Counted from the first letter of the stretch, positions 50,296-59,181 are shown. The stretch: DNA of 64,000 bases from Mycolicibacterium sp. 018/SC-01/001 (GCF_007096635.1 NZ_VKAA01000004.1:248001-312000); one strand, 5' to 3'. Program-made: numbers and translations. The notes: generated from the sequence alone by a model not told the origin.

Positions 50296-51651
50296 ATGTC
50301 TGTGTCTCGCAGAGAAGTCGTGGCCGTCACCGTCGCGGTGGTCCTCGTGGCGGCCGCCTTCGTGGTGCCGCACCTGCACCTGCCCGTCGTGACCCCGTTG
50401 CTGAACGCGGACCCGCAGCGGTTCCGCGATTTCGCCGACACCGCCCCGATCTTCGGGTGGTGGAACGCCCACGTCGGCCCCGGCACCGTCCCCGCCGTCC
50501 TGATCGGACTCGCCGCGATCGTCTGGGGACCCACCGTGGCCGCCCGGCTGCCGTGGCGGGTGCTGCCGTGGGCGGCGTGGGCGACGTCGGCCGCGTGGGC
50601 GTTCAGCCTGGCGATGGTCGACGGGTGGCAGCGCGGCTTCGCGGGGCGGCTGACCGCGCGGCACGAATACCTGCGCCAGGTGCCGACGATCGATGACGTC
50701 GGCGAGGCCGTCCGCACGTTCGCGAGCCGCATCCTCGACTACCAGCCCGACTCGTGGATCACCCACGTGTCCGGTCATCCCCCGGGGGCACTGCTGACCT
50801 TCGTGTGGCTGGACCGCATCGGGCTCGGCGGCGGCGCATGGGCCGGGCTGCTGTGCCTGCTGGCCGGCTCGAGCGCCGCGGCCGCGATCGTCGTGGCGGT
50901 GCGCGCGCTCGGCGACGAGGACATCGCCCGCCGGGCCGCCCCGTTCGTCGCGGTCGCGCCGACGGCGATCTGGATCGCCGTGTCGGCCGACGGCTACTTC
51001 GCCGGCGTCGCGGCGTGGGGCATCGCCCTGCTGGCGCTCGCGGTCACCGGATCGGTTCGCTGGCCCGTGGTCGCGGCGGCGGGCGCCGGGCTGCTGCTGG
51101 GGTGGGGCATCTTCTGCAACTACGGCCTGGGCTTGATGGCGCTGCCCGCGGTCGCGGTGCTGATCAGCGCGCGCAGCCGGCGCTCGGCGCTGACCGCTCT
51201 GGTACCCGCGGTGCTCGGCGCACTGGCTGTGGTCGCGGCCTTCGCCGCAGCGGGTTTCTGGTGGCTCGACGGCTACCACCTGGTGCAGGAACGCTATTGG
51301 CAGGGCATCGCGAACGATCGGCCGTTCGCCTACTGGGGGTGGGCCAACCTCGCGTCGGTGGTGTGTGCGATCGGGCTGGGTAGCGTCGCGGGGCTCAGCC
51401 GGGTGGTCGACCTCAGCGCGCTGCGCCGTCGCAGCGGAGTGCATCTGGTGGTGCTGGGCGCGCTGCTGGCCATCGTCGCCGCCGATCTGTCGCGATTGAG
51501 CAAGGCGGAGACCGAGCGCATCTGGTTGCCGTTCATGGTGTGGTTGGTGGCGTCGGCGGCGCTGCTGCCCCGCCCGTCACACCGCTGGTGGTTGGCGCTC
51601 AACGTGATCGGCGCCCTGGCCGTCAACCACCTGATCCTGACGAACTGGTAG
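50296..51651 (+). CDS. Polytopic membrane protein (Rv0541c-like, GT-C-type topology)
   Basis: 451 residues with about ten hydrophobic helices. After helix 1 is an extracytoplasmic loop containing HVGPGTVPAVLIG; a second loop has ARHEYLRQVPTIDDVGEAVR and WITHVSGHPPGALLTFVWLD, with His/Asp/Pro residues at the membrane surface, similar to GT-C glycosyltransferases. Equivalent to Rv0541c by neighbourhood. ATG 50296 fits both the promoter and the hydrophobic start. It converges with the next gene, overlapping it by 75 nt. Enzymatic role is not established. Confidence 0.82.
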   Translation: MSVSRREVVAVTVAVVLVAAAFVVPHLHLPVVTPLLNADPQRFRDFADTAPIFGWWNAHVGPGTVPAVLIGLAAIVWGPTVAARLPWRVLPWAAWATSAAWAFSLAMVDGWQRGFAGRLTARHEYLRQVPTIDDVGEAVRTFASRILDYQPDSWITHVSGHPPGALLTFVWLDRIGLGGGAWAGLLCLLAGSSAAAAIVVAVRALGDEDIARRAAPFVAVAPTAIWIAVSADGYFAGVAAWGIALLALAVTGSVRWPVVAAAGAGLLLGWGIFCNYGLGLMALPAVAVLISARSRRSALTALVPAVLGALAVVAAFAAAGFWWLDGYHLVQERYWQGIANDRPFAYWGWANLASVVCAIGLGSVAGLSRVVDLSALRRRSGVHLVVLGALLAIVAADLSRLSKAETERIWLPFMVWLVASAALLPRPSHRWWLALNVIGALAVNHLILTNW

Positions 51652-52044
51652 GAACCGCCGCGCCACGAGCCAGATCGGCACACACACCCACACCACGGCC
51701 ACCGCGATCCAGAAGCCGGTCACGTAGTCGCGGTCGAGAACCGTCATGTTGTCCGGCCGCATACCCGGCTTGTCGTACACCGGCACCGCCAGCAGCGCCA
51801 GCACCACAGTGCACAGCGCGGCGATGCCCACCGGTGCCCGCCAGACCGCCGGAACCAGCCGACGGCCCGCGAAACCCAGTGCGGCGCACAGAGGGGCGAA
51901 CACGAAGTCGTGCAGGACGACGCCGGCAGCCGCCCAGATCGCGATCCGTATCAGCACCGCCGGGGAGAAGTCGACCAGCAGCAGCGCGCCGTACGCCGCC
52001 AGCACGACCCCGACGACCACCAGCACCGCCCGTACCGCCGTCAC
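51577..52044 (-). CDS. Small polytopic membrane protein of the molybdo-enzyme operon
   Basis: 155 residues. Four membrane helices: about 5-25 (VRAVLVVVGVVLAAYGALLL), 33-55 (IRIAIWAAAGVVLHDFVFAP), 72-92 (APVGIAALCTVVLALLAVPV) and 113-135 (FWIAVAVVWVCVPIWLVARR). The last ~25 residues are encoded antisense to the Rv0541c-like gene (75-nt overlap). GTG start overlaps the stop of the molybdopterin gene by 4 nt, so it is the last member of the five-gene operon. Unknown function, perhaps a membrane partner. Confidence 0.78.
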   Translation of the reverse strand: MTAVRAVLVVVGVVLAAYGALLLVDFSPAVLIRIAIWAAAGVVLHDFVFAPLCAALGFAGRRLVPAVWRAPVGIAALCTVVLALLAVPVYDKPGMRPDNMTVLDRDYVTGFWIAVAVVWVCVPIWLVARRFLPVRQDQVVDGQGADHVERQPPAV

Positions 52045-53147
52045 GGCACCACCTCGATCCGCGTCAGCCACTTGGTCTGCAGCACACCGGGTCTCGATGG
52101 CGCGATCAGGCGGCACGGGTACCCGTGATCGAGGTCGAGCGTCTGACCGTTGAGCTGCAGCGCGATCAGCGTCATGTCGTCACGGGCGTGCCGGGCCGGT
52201 AAGACGGTGCGTGAGTAGGGCCCCGGGCCCTCCAGCGAGATCATCCGCACGTCCGACTCCGGTGCCGCTCCCACCGCGGCGAGGAGCTGCGTGAGCACCA
52301 CACCGGTCCACTGCGCGTCGGCGCTCCACCCCTCCACACACGCGATCGGCAGCCGGTGGGTGCTCTGCGGCAGCGCGGCGAGTTCGGCGACGCTGAACGC
52401 GCGGCTGCGGGTGCCGTTGACGACGGTGAGCCGATAGCCGGGTGCTTGCGCCGCGCGGATCACGCCGGCCGCGATCGCGGATCGGTTCACCGGAACGCCT
52501 TGCGGCCCTTGCCCGGACCGCGGCGCCAGTACCGAGAGCTTGCGCAGCAGCGGGACCGTCTGCCCCGCGGTGACCACGGTGGCCGCCGCGACCGCCAGCC
52601 ACGTTCCGACCAGCACGGTGCGCCGCGACGGACCGGGGCCCTGGCCGGCGGGCTCGTCGAGCGGCTCCCCCAGCGCGCGCCGGATCACCGGCAGCTTCAC
52701 ACCGATGTGCACGACGACCGCGCCGATCGCGACATAGGCGACGGCGTAATGCGCTGTGGTGAAGAAGAACCCGAAGACATACCACTGCGCGGTGTTGAGC
52801 AGCCCGGTGCTCAACTGGAAGATCATCGACGCGACCAGCACGAGAATGGACAGCCGTTCCAGAGCACGCACCGGCCCGCCGAACAGTGGGCGCTCGAACA
52901 GCTTGGGCCACACCGACCACAGCTTGACCACGAGCAACGGGATCGCGGCGATGCCGCTGATGACGTGCAGCCCCTGCGTGAGGCGGTAGAGCCACACCGG
53001 CCGGGTGGGCCACCAGAACCACGGCTGCGGATGCTGGATCAGGTGACTGAGCAGACCGGTGAGAAAGCAGATCGCCACGGCGACACCGAGAGCCAGCCCC
53101 ACCCGGGCCGTGATCGCGGTGCCGCGCAGCGTCGAGAAGCGGGTCAC
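52041..53147 (-). CDS. Cytochrome b-like membrane domain fused to molybdopterin oxidoreductase
   Basis: 368 residues. N-terminal ~200: four to five membrane helices with histidines at positions that could bind haem (LLSHLIQHPQPWFWW, RLTQGLHVISGIAAIPLLV, TTAHYAVAYVAIGAVVVHIG). C-terminal ~150: sulfite-oxidase-type molybdopterin domain, with TVVNGTRSRAFSVAELAALP, LPIACVEGWSADAQWTGVVL (the Cys that ligates Mo), and ending TKWLTRIEVV. The fused protein would move electrons between the membrane pool and an outer substrate. GTG start overlaps the methyltransferase stop by 4 nt. Substrate unknown. Confidence 0.85.
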   Translation of the reverse strand: MTRFSTLRGTAITARVGLALGVAVAICFLTGLLSHLIQHPQPWFWWPTRPVWLYRLTQGLHVISGIAAIPLLVVKLWSVWPKLFERPLFGGPVRALERLSILVLVASMIFQLSTGLLNTAQWYVFGFFFTTAHYAVAYVAIGAVVVHIGVKLPVIRRALGEPLDEPAGQGPGPSRRTVLVGTWLAVAAATVVTAGQTVPLLRKLSVLAPRSGQGPQGVPVNRSAIAAGVIRAAQAPGYRLTVVNGTRSRAFSVAELAALPQSTHRLPIACVEGWSADAQWTGVVLTQLLAAVGAAPESDVRMISLEGPGPYSRTVLPARHARDDMTLIALQLNGQTLDLDHGYPCRLIAPSRPGVLQTKWLTRIEVVP

Positions 53148-53773
53148 GCGGCGGCGAGGGAGGCGACCACCCTCGTACCGATGTGCCTGATCCCGGCGAC
53201 CGCAAGACCGACCTCGCCGGCCAGTGCCGGCATGCTGTCGATCCCGACCGAGGCCCACCTGAACCACGGACCGATCGTGTGCGCGGATTCCAGACGCACC
53301 CAGCTGACATCGATTCCGATTGCTGCAGAATCGAATTCGGCCAGACACCGGCCACCGCTGCGCAACAATTCGGCCGCCCGGCGCAGCACCCGCGCCGGGT
53401 CGCCGCCGAGCCCGACGTTGCCGTCGGCCAACAGAACCGTCTGCCACCGCCCGGTTCCGGGCAGCGGCTCGAACAGGTCGCGGTGCAATGCGGGCGCACC
53501 GCTGCTGCGCGCCAGCCGCACGGCGGTGGCCGAGAGATCAACGCCGAGCGCCGGCACCCCGCGCTGCACCAGGTGCGACACCAGACGCCCTGGCCCGCAA
53601 CCCAAATCGATCGTCGGGCCTTCGCACATGTCGACGACCGCGGTGTCGAAGCGATCGTCGGCATGCCTGCCGCCCAACCAGCTGTGCACCGGCAACCGGC
53701 TCACCCGGCCGTCGTCGCGGCGCACCCAACATCGTTCCCCGGTCAGGGCTCGGTCGTAGAGCTGTCCGAACAT
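53144..53773 (-). CDS. Class I SAM-dependent methyltransferase (paralogue of 22798-23430)
   Basis: 209 residues. SAM motif I CEGPTIDLGCGPGRLVSHLV, LGVDLSATAVRLAR, motif IV TVLLADGNVGLGGDPARVL and GGRCLAEFD. Strong similarity to the methyltransferase at 22798-23430 over the full length. ATG start overlaps the stop of the DUF2064 gene by 1 nt (TGATG), and the stop overlaps the molybdoprotein start. Placed between a nucleotidyltransferase-like and a redox gene; the acceptor is probably the intermediate of this operon. Confidence 0.9.
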   Translation of the reverse strand: MFGQLYDRALTGERCWVRRDDGRVSRLPVHSWLGGRHADDRFDTAVVDMCEGPTIDLGCGPGRLVSHLVQRGVPALGVDLSATAVRLARSSGAPALHRDLFEPLPGTGRWQTVLLADGNVGLGGDPARVLRRAAELLRSGGRCLAEFDSAAIGIDVSWVRLESAHTIGPWFRWASVGIDSMPALAGEVGLAVAGIRHIGTRVVASLAAA

Positions 53774-54438
53774 CAGGCCTCCACCGTCGCTGTGATCCGG
53801 GCGAACCGCGAGCCCGCCGGGCAGGCGCTGCGCACCGCGTCGACGTCGGCGATCGTGTCGACGTCGGCGAGTTCGGTGACCAGCCCCACGGACAATCCGG
53901 TGTCCCGCAGGGCGCTCAGCGTTACAGCACCGGTGTCGGGCGCCGACATCGGCACCGCCCGCAGACACTCGGCGTACGCGGCGTCGCGGACCCCGAGCAC
54001 CCACCAGCCGCCGTCGGCGGCCAACCCGAGCGTCGCATCGTCGACGGCCAGCCCGCGCACACACTCGGCCAGTAGATCCGGGGTCACCTGGGGGGTGTCC
54101 ATCCCGATCTGCACCACCGCCGTCGTCCCCGTCGCTGCGGCCGCATCGCGGTGGGCGTTGGCGAGTCGATCGGCGAACCCATCACCTCGCTGGTCGACCA
54201 CGACGAAATCCGCGAGCCTGGTCCGGATCTCCGCCGAGCGGGCGGCCGCATCCAGATCGCCGGTCATCGCGACCACCCGCGCTTCGGCCGGGCTCGACGC
54301 CACCGCGTCGAGAGTGTCGAGCAGCGCCGCCGCAGCGATCTCCGCCGCCGCAGCATCACCGACCGTGGCCGCCAGCCGCGTCTTCGCCAGCCCGGCAACC
54401 GGTGCCTTGGCCACCACGAGCAGACAGGTACCCGTCAC
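53773..54438 (-). CDS. DUF2064 glycosyltransferase/nucleotidyltransferase-like protein (Rv0540-like)
   Basis: 221 residues. GT-A-like fold: LLVVAKAPVAGLAKTRLAAT (the nucleotide-binding K-P...KTRL motif), VVVDQRGDGFADRLANAH, VVQIGMDTPQVTPDLLAECV and ADGGWWVLGVRD, which are the DUF2064/TIGR04282 signature. Members are thought to act as nucleotidyl- or glycosyltransferases; no reaction is proven. GTG start overlaps the upstream glycosyltransferase stop by 4 nt. Equivalent to Rv0540. Confidence 0.9.
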   Translation of the reverse strand: MTGTCLLVVAKAPVAGLAKTRLAATVGDAAAAEIAAAALLDTLDAVASSPAEARVVAMTGDLDAAARSAEIRTRLADFVVVDQRGDGFADRLANAHRDAAAATGTTAVVQIGMDTPQVTPDLLAECVRGLAVDDATLGLAADGGWWVLGVRDAAYAECLRAVPMSAPDTGAVTLSALRDTGLSVGLVTELADVDTIADVDAVRSACPAGSRFARITATVEA

Positions 54439-55091
54439 CGGATGGCCTTCATGAAGTCCAGCGCCGCGATCGCACTGCCGCGCATCGAGCCGCTCACCTT
54501 CGAGGTGCCTCCGGTGCGGGGTCCGTAGGCCACGTCGCGCTCGACGACGGTCCACCCGGACTGCGCGGCACGTACCAACAGCTCGAGGGGATAGCCGGAG
54601 CGCCGGTCGGTGATCCCGAGATCCAGCAGCGCGTCGCGGCGGGTGACCCGCATCGGCGCGATGTCGTGGACCGGCAGGCCGTACCGGCGCCGCAGTCGCC
54701 AGCACACTGCCGCGGTACCCAGGCGCGCGTGCCACGGCCAGGACAGCCCCGGCGTGGCGCGGCGCCGGCCGATCGCCATGTCGGCGCCCCGCTCGACGTC
54801 GTCGACCAGGGCGGGAAGATCCTGTGGGTCCAGCGAACCGTCACCGTCGAGAACCGCGACGAGCGGCGTCTCGGTCGCCTCCACGCCCGCGTGCACGGCC
54901 GCGCCGTACCCCGGCGTCGTCTCGGCAACGACCCTGGCACCGCACCGGCGGGCCACGAGATTGGTCCCGTCGGTGCTGTTGTTGTCCACCACCACAACGC
55001 GGTACCCCTGCGGGATCGCCGCCAACACCCCCGGCAGTGACTCGGCCTCGTTGAGGCACGGCAGCACCACCGTGACGGGACAGTCGGGCAT
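54435..55091 (-). CDS. Dolichyl-phosphate-sugar synthase-like GT2 (Rv0539-like)
   Basis: 218-residue GT2: TVVLPCLNEAESLPGVLAAI, VVVDNNSTDGT, LVAVLDGDGSLDPQDLPALV (a DGDGS metal motif), RRATPGLSWPWHARLG and C-terminal YGPRTGGTSKVSGS, typical of polyprenyl-phosphate glycosyltransferases. It lacks C-terminal membrane helices. Donor and acceptor are unknown. ATG 55091 is the first gene of the five-gene run GT2-DUF2064-MT-Mo-membrane, in which every junction overlaps by 1-4 nt. Equivalent to Rv0539. Confidence 0.92.
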   Translation of the reverse strand: MPDCPVTVVLPCLNEAESLPGVLAAIPQGYRVVVVDNNSTDGTNLVARRCGARVVAETTPGYGAAVHAGVEATETPLVAVLDGDGSLDPQDLPALVDDVERGADMAIGRRRATPGLSWPWHARLGTAAVCWRLRRRYGLPVHDIAPMRVTRRDALLDLGITDRRSGYPLELLVRAAQSGWTVVERDVAYGPRTGGTSKVSGSMRGSAIAALDFMKAIR

Positions 55092-55181
55092 AGCTGGCAA
55101 CGGTAGGCGAGCCGGGCGGGGAGCGCGACTTGCAAGGCTGACGAATCCATGACATAGGTGCTGGTCGTGGCGGTGTGCGGC

Positions 55182-55187
55182 TAACCT
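55182..55187 (+). promoter_or_regulatory. -10 element of the two-component operon
   Basis: TAACCT, 6 nt before GTG 55194; spacing fits a leaderless mRNA. Confidence 0.4.
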
Positions 55188-55193
55188 CTGGGG

Positions 55194-55910
55194 GTGACCC
55201 GTGTGTTGATCGCCGACGACGACGACGTCGTCCGCGATGTCGTGCGCCGCTATCTGGAGCGCGACGGGCTCGATGTGTCCACCGCGCACGACGGCACCGA
55301 GGCGCTGCGCCTGCTCGGCTCGCAGCGCATCGACGTGGCGGTGCTCGACGTGATGATGCCCGGCCCCGATGGCCTGTCTCTGTGCCGTAACCTGCGCAAA
55401 CGCGGCGGCTACGCGGTGCCGGTGATCCTGCTGACCGCGCTCGGCGAAGAGGACGACCGCATCGCCGGACTCGAAGCCGGCGCCGATGATTACCTGACCA
55501 AACCGTTCAGTCCGCGCGAGCTGGCGCTGCGGGTGCGCTCGGTGCTGCGCCGCGCCCCCGCCGCCCCCGGCGTGCTGCCGTTGGAGCTGCGGTCGGGCGA
55601 CCTGACGGTGTCCACGGCGTCACGCACCGTCAGCTCGGCCGGCAAACCCGTCAGCCTCACCAACCGCGAATTCGACCTGCTGCTGTTCTTCCTCACCCAC
55701 ACCGACACCGTCTTCACCCGCGAGGATCTTCTCAAGCAGGTGTGGCACTGGGATTTCGGTGATCTGTCGACGGTGACCGTGCACGTCAAACGGCTGCGGT
55801 CCAAGCTCGGCGACCGGCACCGGGTGCAGACGGTGTGGGGCCGCGGCTACATGTGGTCCTCCGAAGGTTCCGACGAGCCGAGCGCCGGACAGCCGGATGC
55901 CGACGACTGA
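55194..55910 (+). CDS. OmpR/PhoB-family response regulator
   Basis: 238 residues. Receiver domain (1-118): acidic pocket DDDD at 8-11, phospho-acceptor Asp at about 52 in VLDVMMPGPDG, Thr in LLTALG and Lys in LTKPFSP. DNA-binding winged helix (about 130-228): LTNREFDLLLFFLTH, TREDLLKQVW and VTVHVKRLRSKLGD, RVQTVWGRGYMW. Acts with the overlapping histidine kinase (14-nt overlap). GTG start, probably leaderless. Its signal and targets are unknown. Confidence 0.95.
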   Translation: MTRVLIADDDDVVRDVVRRYLERDGLDVSTAHDGTEALRLLGSQRIDVAVLDVMMPGPDGLSLCRNLRKRGGYAVPVILLTALGEEDDRIAGLEAGADDYLTKPFSPRELALRVRSVLRRAPAAPGVLPLELRSGDLTVSTASRTVSSAGKPVSLTNREFDLLLFFLTHTDTVFTREDLLKQVWHWDFGDLSTVTVHVKRLRSKLGDRHRVQTVWGRGYMWSSEGSDEPSAGQPDADD

Positions 55911-56922
55911 ATTCTGGGAGATCGTCGGTTGGGCCCTGGCATGTTCGGTGCCGGTGGTCCTGGTCGGCGCCATGGTGATCCGGTTGGCCCGGACGTGGTC
56001 GTTGGCCGTCAGCATGGTGGTCCTGGTGCTGATCCCGGTGCTCGCGACGCTGGCCGGCGTCATCGGTGCCAGCGGATTCATGATCACCGAGACGTTCGAA
56101 CGCACCGCGACGGTGCTGGTGATCGTGTCGGTGGTGACCATCCCCGCCGCGGTGATGCTGGGCCGCTACCAGGCCAGACGCACGGTCTGGGAGGCCGAGA
56201 TACGCGACTCCGAGCGCTCCGCCGAACACTCGCGGCGCCGTCTCGTCGCGTTCGTCAGCCATGACCTGCGCACCCCGTTGGCCGGCATCCGCGCGGTGTC
56301 GGAAGCCATTGCCGACGGCGTCGTCCCCGATGACGAGGTGCGGGTGCATGCCAAACACATCGAGCACGAATCGGTGCGGCTGTCGGAGATGGTCGACGAC
56401 CTGTTCGAGATGTCGAAGATCAACGCCGGCGCGCTGACGCCCTCGTTCGACAAGGTGGCACTCGACGAGGTCGTCGACGACGTGCTGGCCGCGCATCGCA
56501 TCGCGGCCGAACGCGCGGGCGTGCACCTGGCGGCGAACCTGCCCGAGGAGCCGGTGCGGGTGGTCGGCAGCGACCGGGCGCTGGTGCGGGTGCTGTCCAA
56601 CCTCGTCGCCAATGCGATCGCGCACACGCCGGAGGGCGGCAGGGTGGAACTGGCGCTGGGCGCCGACGAGAACAGCGCGTGGGCGCGTGTCGACGACACC
56701 GGAGTCGGCATCGACGAGGCCGACCTGCCGCGGGTGTTCGACGTCGCCTATCGCGGCTCCAACAGCCGGGTGCCGCGGCCCGACTCGTCGCTGCCGAGCG
56801 GTTCCGGGCTCGGGCTGGCGATCGCCGCCGGGCTGGTGCAGGCCCATCGCGGCACGCTGTCGGCGCACAACCTGCCGACGGGTGCGCGCTTCGAGGTCCG
56901 CCTGCCGCTGGCCGTCGACTGA
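55897..56922 (+). CDS. Sensor histidine kinase
   Basis: 341 residues. Two membrane helices (about residues 10-29 and 36-58 with a third hydrophobic segment at 71-88), almost no extracytoplasmic domain, then HisKA with the phospho-acceptor His at about 122 (FVSHDLRTPLAGIRAVSEAI) and the HATPase: N box LVRVLSNLVANAIAHTPEGG, DTGVGI, GSGLGLAIAAGLVQAHRG. The tiny external loop suggests that it senses the membrane itself or an internal cue. Starts inside the response-regulator gene (14-nt overlap), so the two are coupled. Confidence 0.94.
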   Translation: MPTTEFWEIVGWALACSVPVVLVGAMVIRLARTWSLAVSMVVLVLIPVLATLAGVIGASGFMITETFERTATVLVIVSVVTIPAAVMLGRYQARRTVWEAEIRDSERSAEHSRRRLVAFVSHDLRTPLAGIRAVSEAIADGVVPDDEVRVHAKHIEHESVRLSEMVDDLFEMSKINAGALTPSFDKVALDEVVDDVLAAHRIAAERAGVHLAANLPEEPVRVVGSDRALVRVLSNLVANAIAHTPEGGRVELALGADENSAWARVDDTGVGIDEADLPRVFDVAYRGSNSRVPRPDSSLPSGSGLGLAIAAGLVQAHRGTLSAHNLPTGARFEVRLPLAVD

Positions 56923-56933
56923 GCTTCGCGCCG

Positions 56934-56994
56934 CGCGGAATACCGTTCCGGGTTGCGATTTCTGGCCTGCAACAGCCCGGAACGATATTCCGCG
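56934..56994. terminator. Large palindromic terminator between kinase and NPD genes
   Basis: Left arm begins CGCGGAATACCGTTCCGGG (56934-56952) and right arm CCCGGAACGATATTCCGCG (56976-56994). They pair over 19 bp with one mismatch, and additional pairing of TTGC/GCAA extends the stem inward. The two genes converge here, 12 and 6 nt from the stem, so a two-way terminator is likely. Confidence 0.65.
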
Positions 56995-56999
56995 GTAGG

Positions 57000-58118
57000 T
57001 CAGGCGGGCAGGGAGGTGCTGAGGCGATCCGCCGCGGCCAGGTAGTCCTCGATGAATTCGCGCACCACCTCGCGGGCCGGCTTCACCTTGTTCATCAGCC
57101 CGACGCCCTGCCCGACGAAATAGGTGGCCAGCGCCTGGGCGCCCTCATGCCCCTGCGCGGCGAGCACGTCGATGCGGCGGATCACCGGCTCGCACAGCAT
57201 CGACTGCAACGGCAGCGGCAGCGGCTGGTGTCCCTCGGTGTTCGGCTGCCACGCATCGGTCCACTCACTCTTGAGCTGCCGCGACGGCTTGCCGGTCCGG
57301 CCCGCCGAGCGCACGGTGTCGCGCGACGACGCGGCCAGCATCTTGGCCACCGTGTGCGGCGCCGTCTCGGCCTCCTCCGTCGTCAACCACACCGACCCCG
57401 TCCACGCCCCGGCCGCACCCATCGCCACCATGCCGGCCATCTGCCTGCCGGTCACGATGCCGCCGGCCGCCAGCACGGGGACCGCGCCGTCGATGGCCTC
57501 CAAGACCTCGGGCACGACGACGAGCGTGCTCACCTCGCCGCAATGCCCGCCGGCCTCGGTGCCCTGCGCGACGATCAGATCCACGCCCGCGGCGACCTGC
57601 TTGACCGCGTGCTCCTTGGCCCCGACCAGCGCCGCGACCGGGATGCCACGCTCCTTGCCGGCCGCGATCATGTAGTCCGGCGGCACGCCGAGGGCGTTCG
57701 CGATCAGCTTCACCGGATGCGTCAGCGCCACGTCGAGCAATTCGGGGCCGGTGTTGCCCGACAGCGACGAACCGCCCAGCCTCCGCTCGGGCTCGGGCTC
57801 GATGTCGTGCGCGCGCAGCAGATCGTCGACGAGGTCGCGGTAGCTCTGCGGAATCCGCGCGGCGAGGTCGGCGCCGGAGAGCTTCTCCCCCTTGCCCTCG
57901 AATTTCGCCGGCACGATGAGATCGACACCGTAGGGCTTGCCGCCGACCGCGTCGTCGATCCAGGCCAGCTCCCGATCCAGCTGCGACGGGCTGTACGCCG
58001 TCGCCCCCAGCACACCGAAGCCGCCGGCGTTGGTCACCGCGGCCACCACGTCCCGGCAGTGGCTGAACGCGAAGAGGGGGAAATCGATACCGAACTGGTC
58101 GCACAACGCTGAGCTCAT
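57000..58118 (-). CDS. NPD/2-nitropropane dioxygenase-like flavoprotein
   Basis: 372 residues, FMN-dependent TIM barrel: PLFAFSHCRDVVAAVTNAGG, FGVLGATAYS, the flavin-phosphate loop VLAAGGIVTGRQMAGMVAMG and VAQGTEAGGHCGEVSTLVVV with the catalytic His. Nitronate monooxygenases oxidise alkyl nitronates; related bacterial proteins act on propionate-3-nitronate or fatty acyl derivatives. The protein has a 90-residue C-terminal helical part. ATG 58118. Convergent with the sensor kinase; 28 nt downstream of the epimerase gene. Confidence 0.9.
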   Translation of the reverse strand: MSSALCDQFGIDFPLFAFSHCRDVVAAVTNAGGFGVLGATAYSPSQLDRELAWIDDAVGGKPYGVDLIVPAKFEGKGEKLSGADLAARIPQSYRDLVDDLLRAHDIEPEPERRLGGSSLSGNTGPELLDVALTHPVKLIANALGVPPDYMIAAGKERGIPVAALVGAKEHAVKQVAAGVDLIVAQGTEAGGHCGEVSTLVVVPEVLEAIDGAVPVLAAGGIVTGRQMAGMVAMGAAGAWTGSVWLTTEEAETAPHTVAKMLAASSRDTVRSAGRTGKPSRQLKSEWTDAWQPNTEGHQPLPLPLQSMLCEPVIRRIDVLAAQGHEGAQALATYFVGQGVGLMNKVKPAREVVREFIEDYLAAADRLSTSLPA

Positions 58119-58146
58119 GCGCCCAGTTTGACACGTGTCGAGATCG

Positions 58147-59181
58147 CTAGACACCCCTCAGCGGTGCCGTCGCGAACTCCGCCAGACCGTCGGCCGGGGT
58201 GATCGCGGCGCGGAAGTCCAGGACGCGCGCCGCCTTCGCGGGATCGGCGACGATGTGGCGCACGTCGCCGCTGCGGTACTGCCCCGTCACGACGGGCGTC
58301 ACGTCACCGCGCGCAGCGCACAACTCGGTGGCCACGTCCAGGATCGAGATGGGCCGGCCCGAGCACACGTTGAACGCCTCGAACCCGTCCAGGCCGGCCT
58401 GCACCGACGCCACGTTCGCGGCCGCGACGTCGTCGACGTGCACGAAGTCCCGCATCTGACCGCCGTCCTCGAAAACCCTGGGCGCATCGCCCTTTTCGAG
58501 TGATGACCGGAAGATCGCGGCGACGCCGGAATACGGGGTGTCGCGCGGCATACCCGGCCCGTACACGTTGTGATAGCGCAGCGCCACGACCGACCCGCCC
58601 GTCGACTCGTGCCATGCCAGCGCATAGTGCTCCTGCGCCACCTTGCTCGCCGCGTACAGGCTGCGCGGACGCAGCGGGGCATCCTCGTCGACCAGCGCCC
58701 AGCTCACCCGCTCGCCTCCGACCGGGCACGTGTGGTCGAACTCCCCGGCGTCGAGATCCTCGCGCCGCCGCGGCAGCGGCTCGACATCACCGTGCTGCGG
58801 GCAGACGAACCGGCCCTGGCCGTAGACCACCATCGACGACGCGAAAACCAGACGCCGGCAGTCCGCCTCGTACATCTGCGCGAGCAGCACCGCCGTGCCC
58901 AGGTCGTTGTGCGAGGCGTAGGACGGTGCATCGGCGGCGTTCACCCCGGCCCCGACCACCGCGGCCTGATGACACACGACGTCGACACCGTCGAGGACCC
59001 GCGCGACCGCTGCGGCGTCCCGCACGTCGACGTGCTGCACCCCGGGGGGCAACTCGGCGCCGTCGCCGTGTGCGGCAGGCAGCATGACGTCGACCGCGAC
59101 GACGTCGTGCCCGGCGCTTTCGAGCTGTGCCCGGATGCGCGTACCGATGAACCCGGCCGCGCCGGTCAGCAGCACCCTCAC
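58147..59181 (-). CDS. galE3: NAD-dependent sugar epimerase (GalE3-like)
   Basis: 344-residue extended SDR. NAD motif TGAAGFIG (about residues 6-13), VVAVDVML, the VCHQAAVVG segment, catalytic Ser-Ser in VFASSMVVYG and YAASK for Tyr-Lys, and YGPGMPRDTPYSGVAAIF. There is a four-cysteine-like insertion (FVCPQHGDVEPLPRR and TCPVGGERVSW). It epimerises or dehydrates a nucleotide sugar. GTG start overlaps the MTA phosphorylase stop by 4 nt. Equivalent to Rv0536. Confidence 0.9.
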   Translation of the reverse strand: MRVLLTGAAGFIGTRIRAQLESAGHDVVAVDVMLPAAHGDGAELPPGVQHVDVRDAAAVARVLDGVDVVCHQAAVVGAGVNAADAPSYASHNDLGTAVLLAQMYEADCRRLVFASSMVVYGQGRFVCPQHGDVEPLPRRREDLDAGEFDHTCPVGGERVSWALVDEDAPLRPRSLYAASKVAQEHYALAWHESTGGSVVALRYHNVYGPGMPRDTPYSGVAAIFRSSLEKGDAPRVFEDGGQMRDFVHVDDVAAANVASVQAGLDGFEAFNVCSGRPISILDVATELCAARGDVTPVVTGQYRSGDVRHIVADPAKAARVLDFRAAITPADGLAEFATAPLRGV

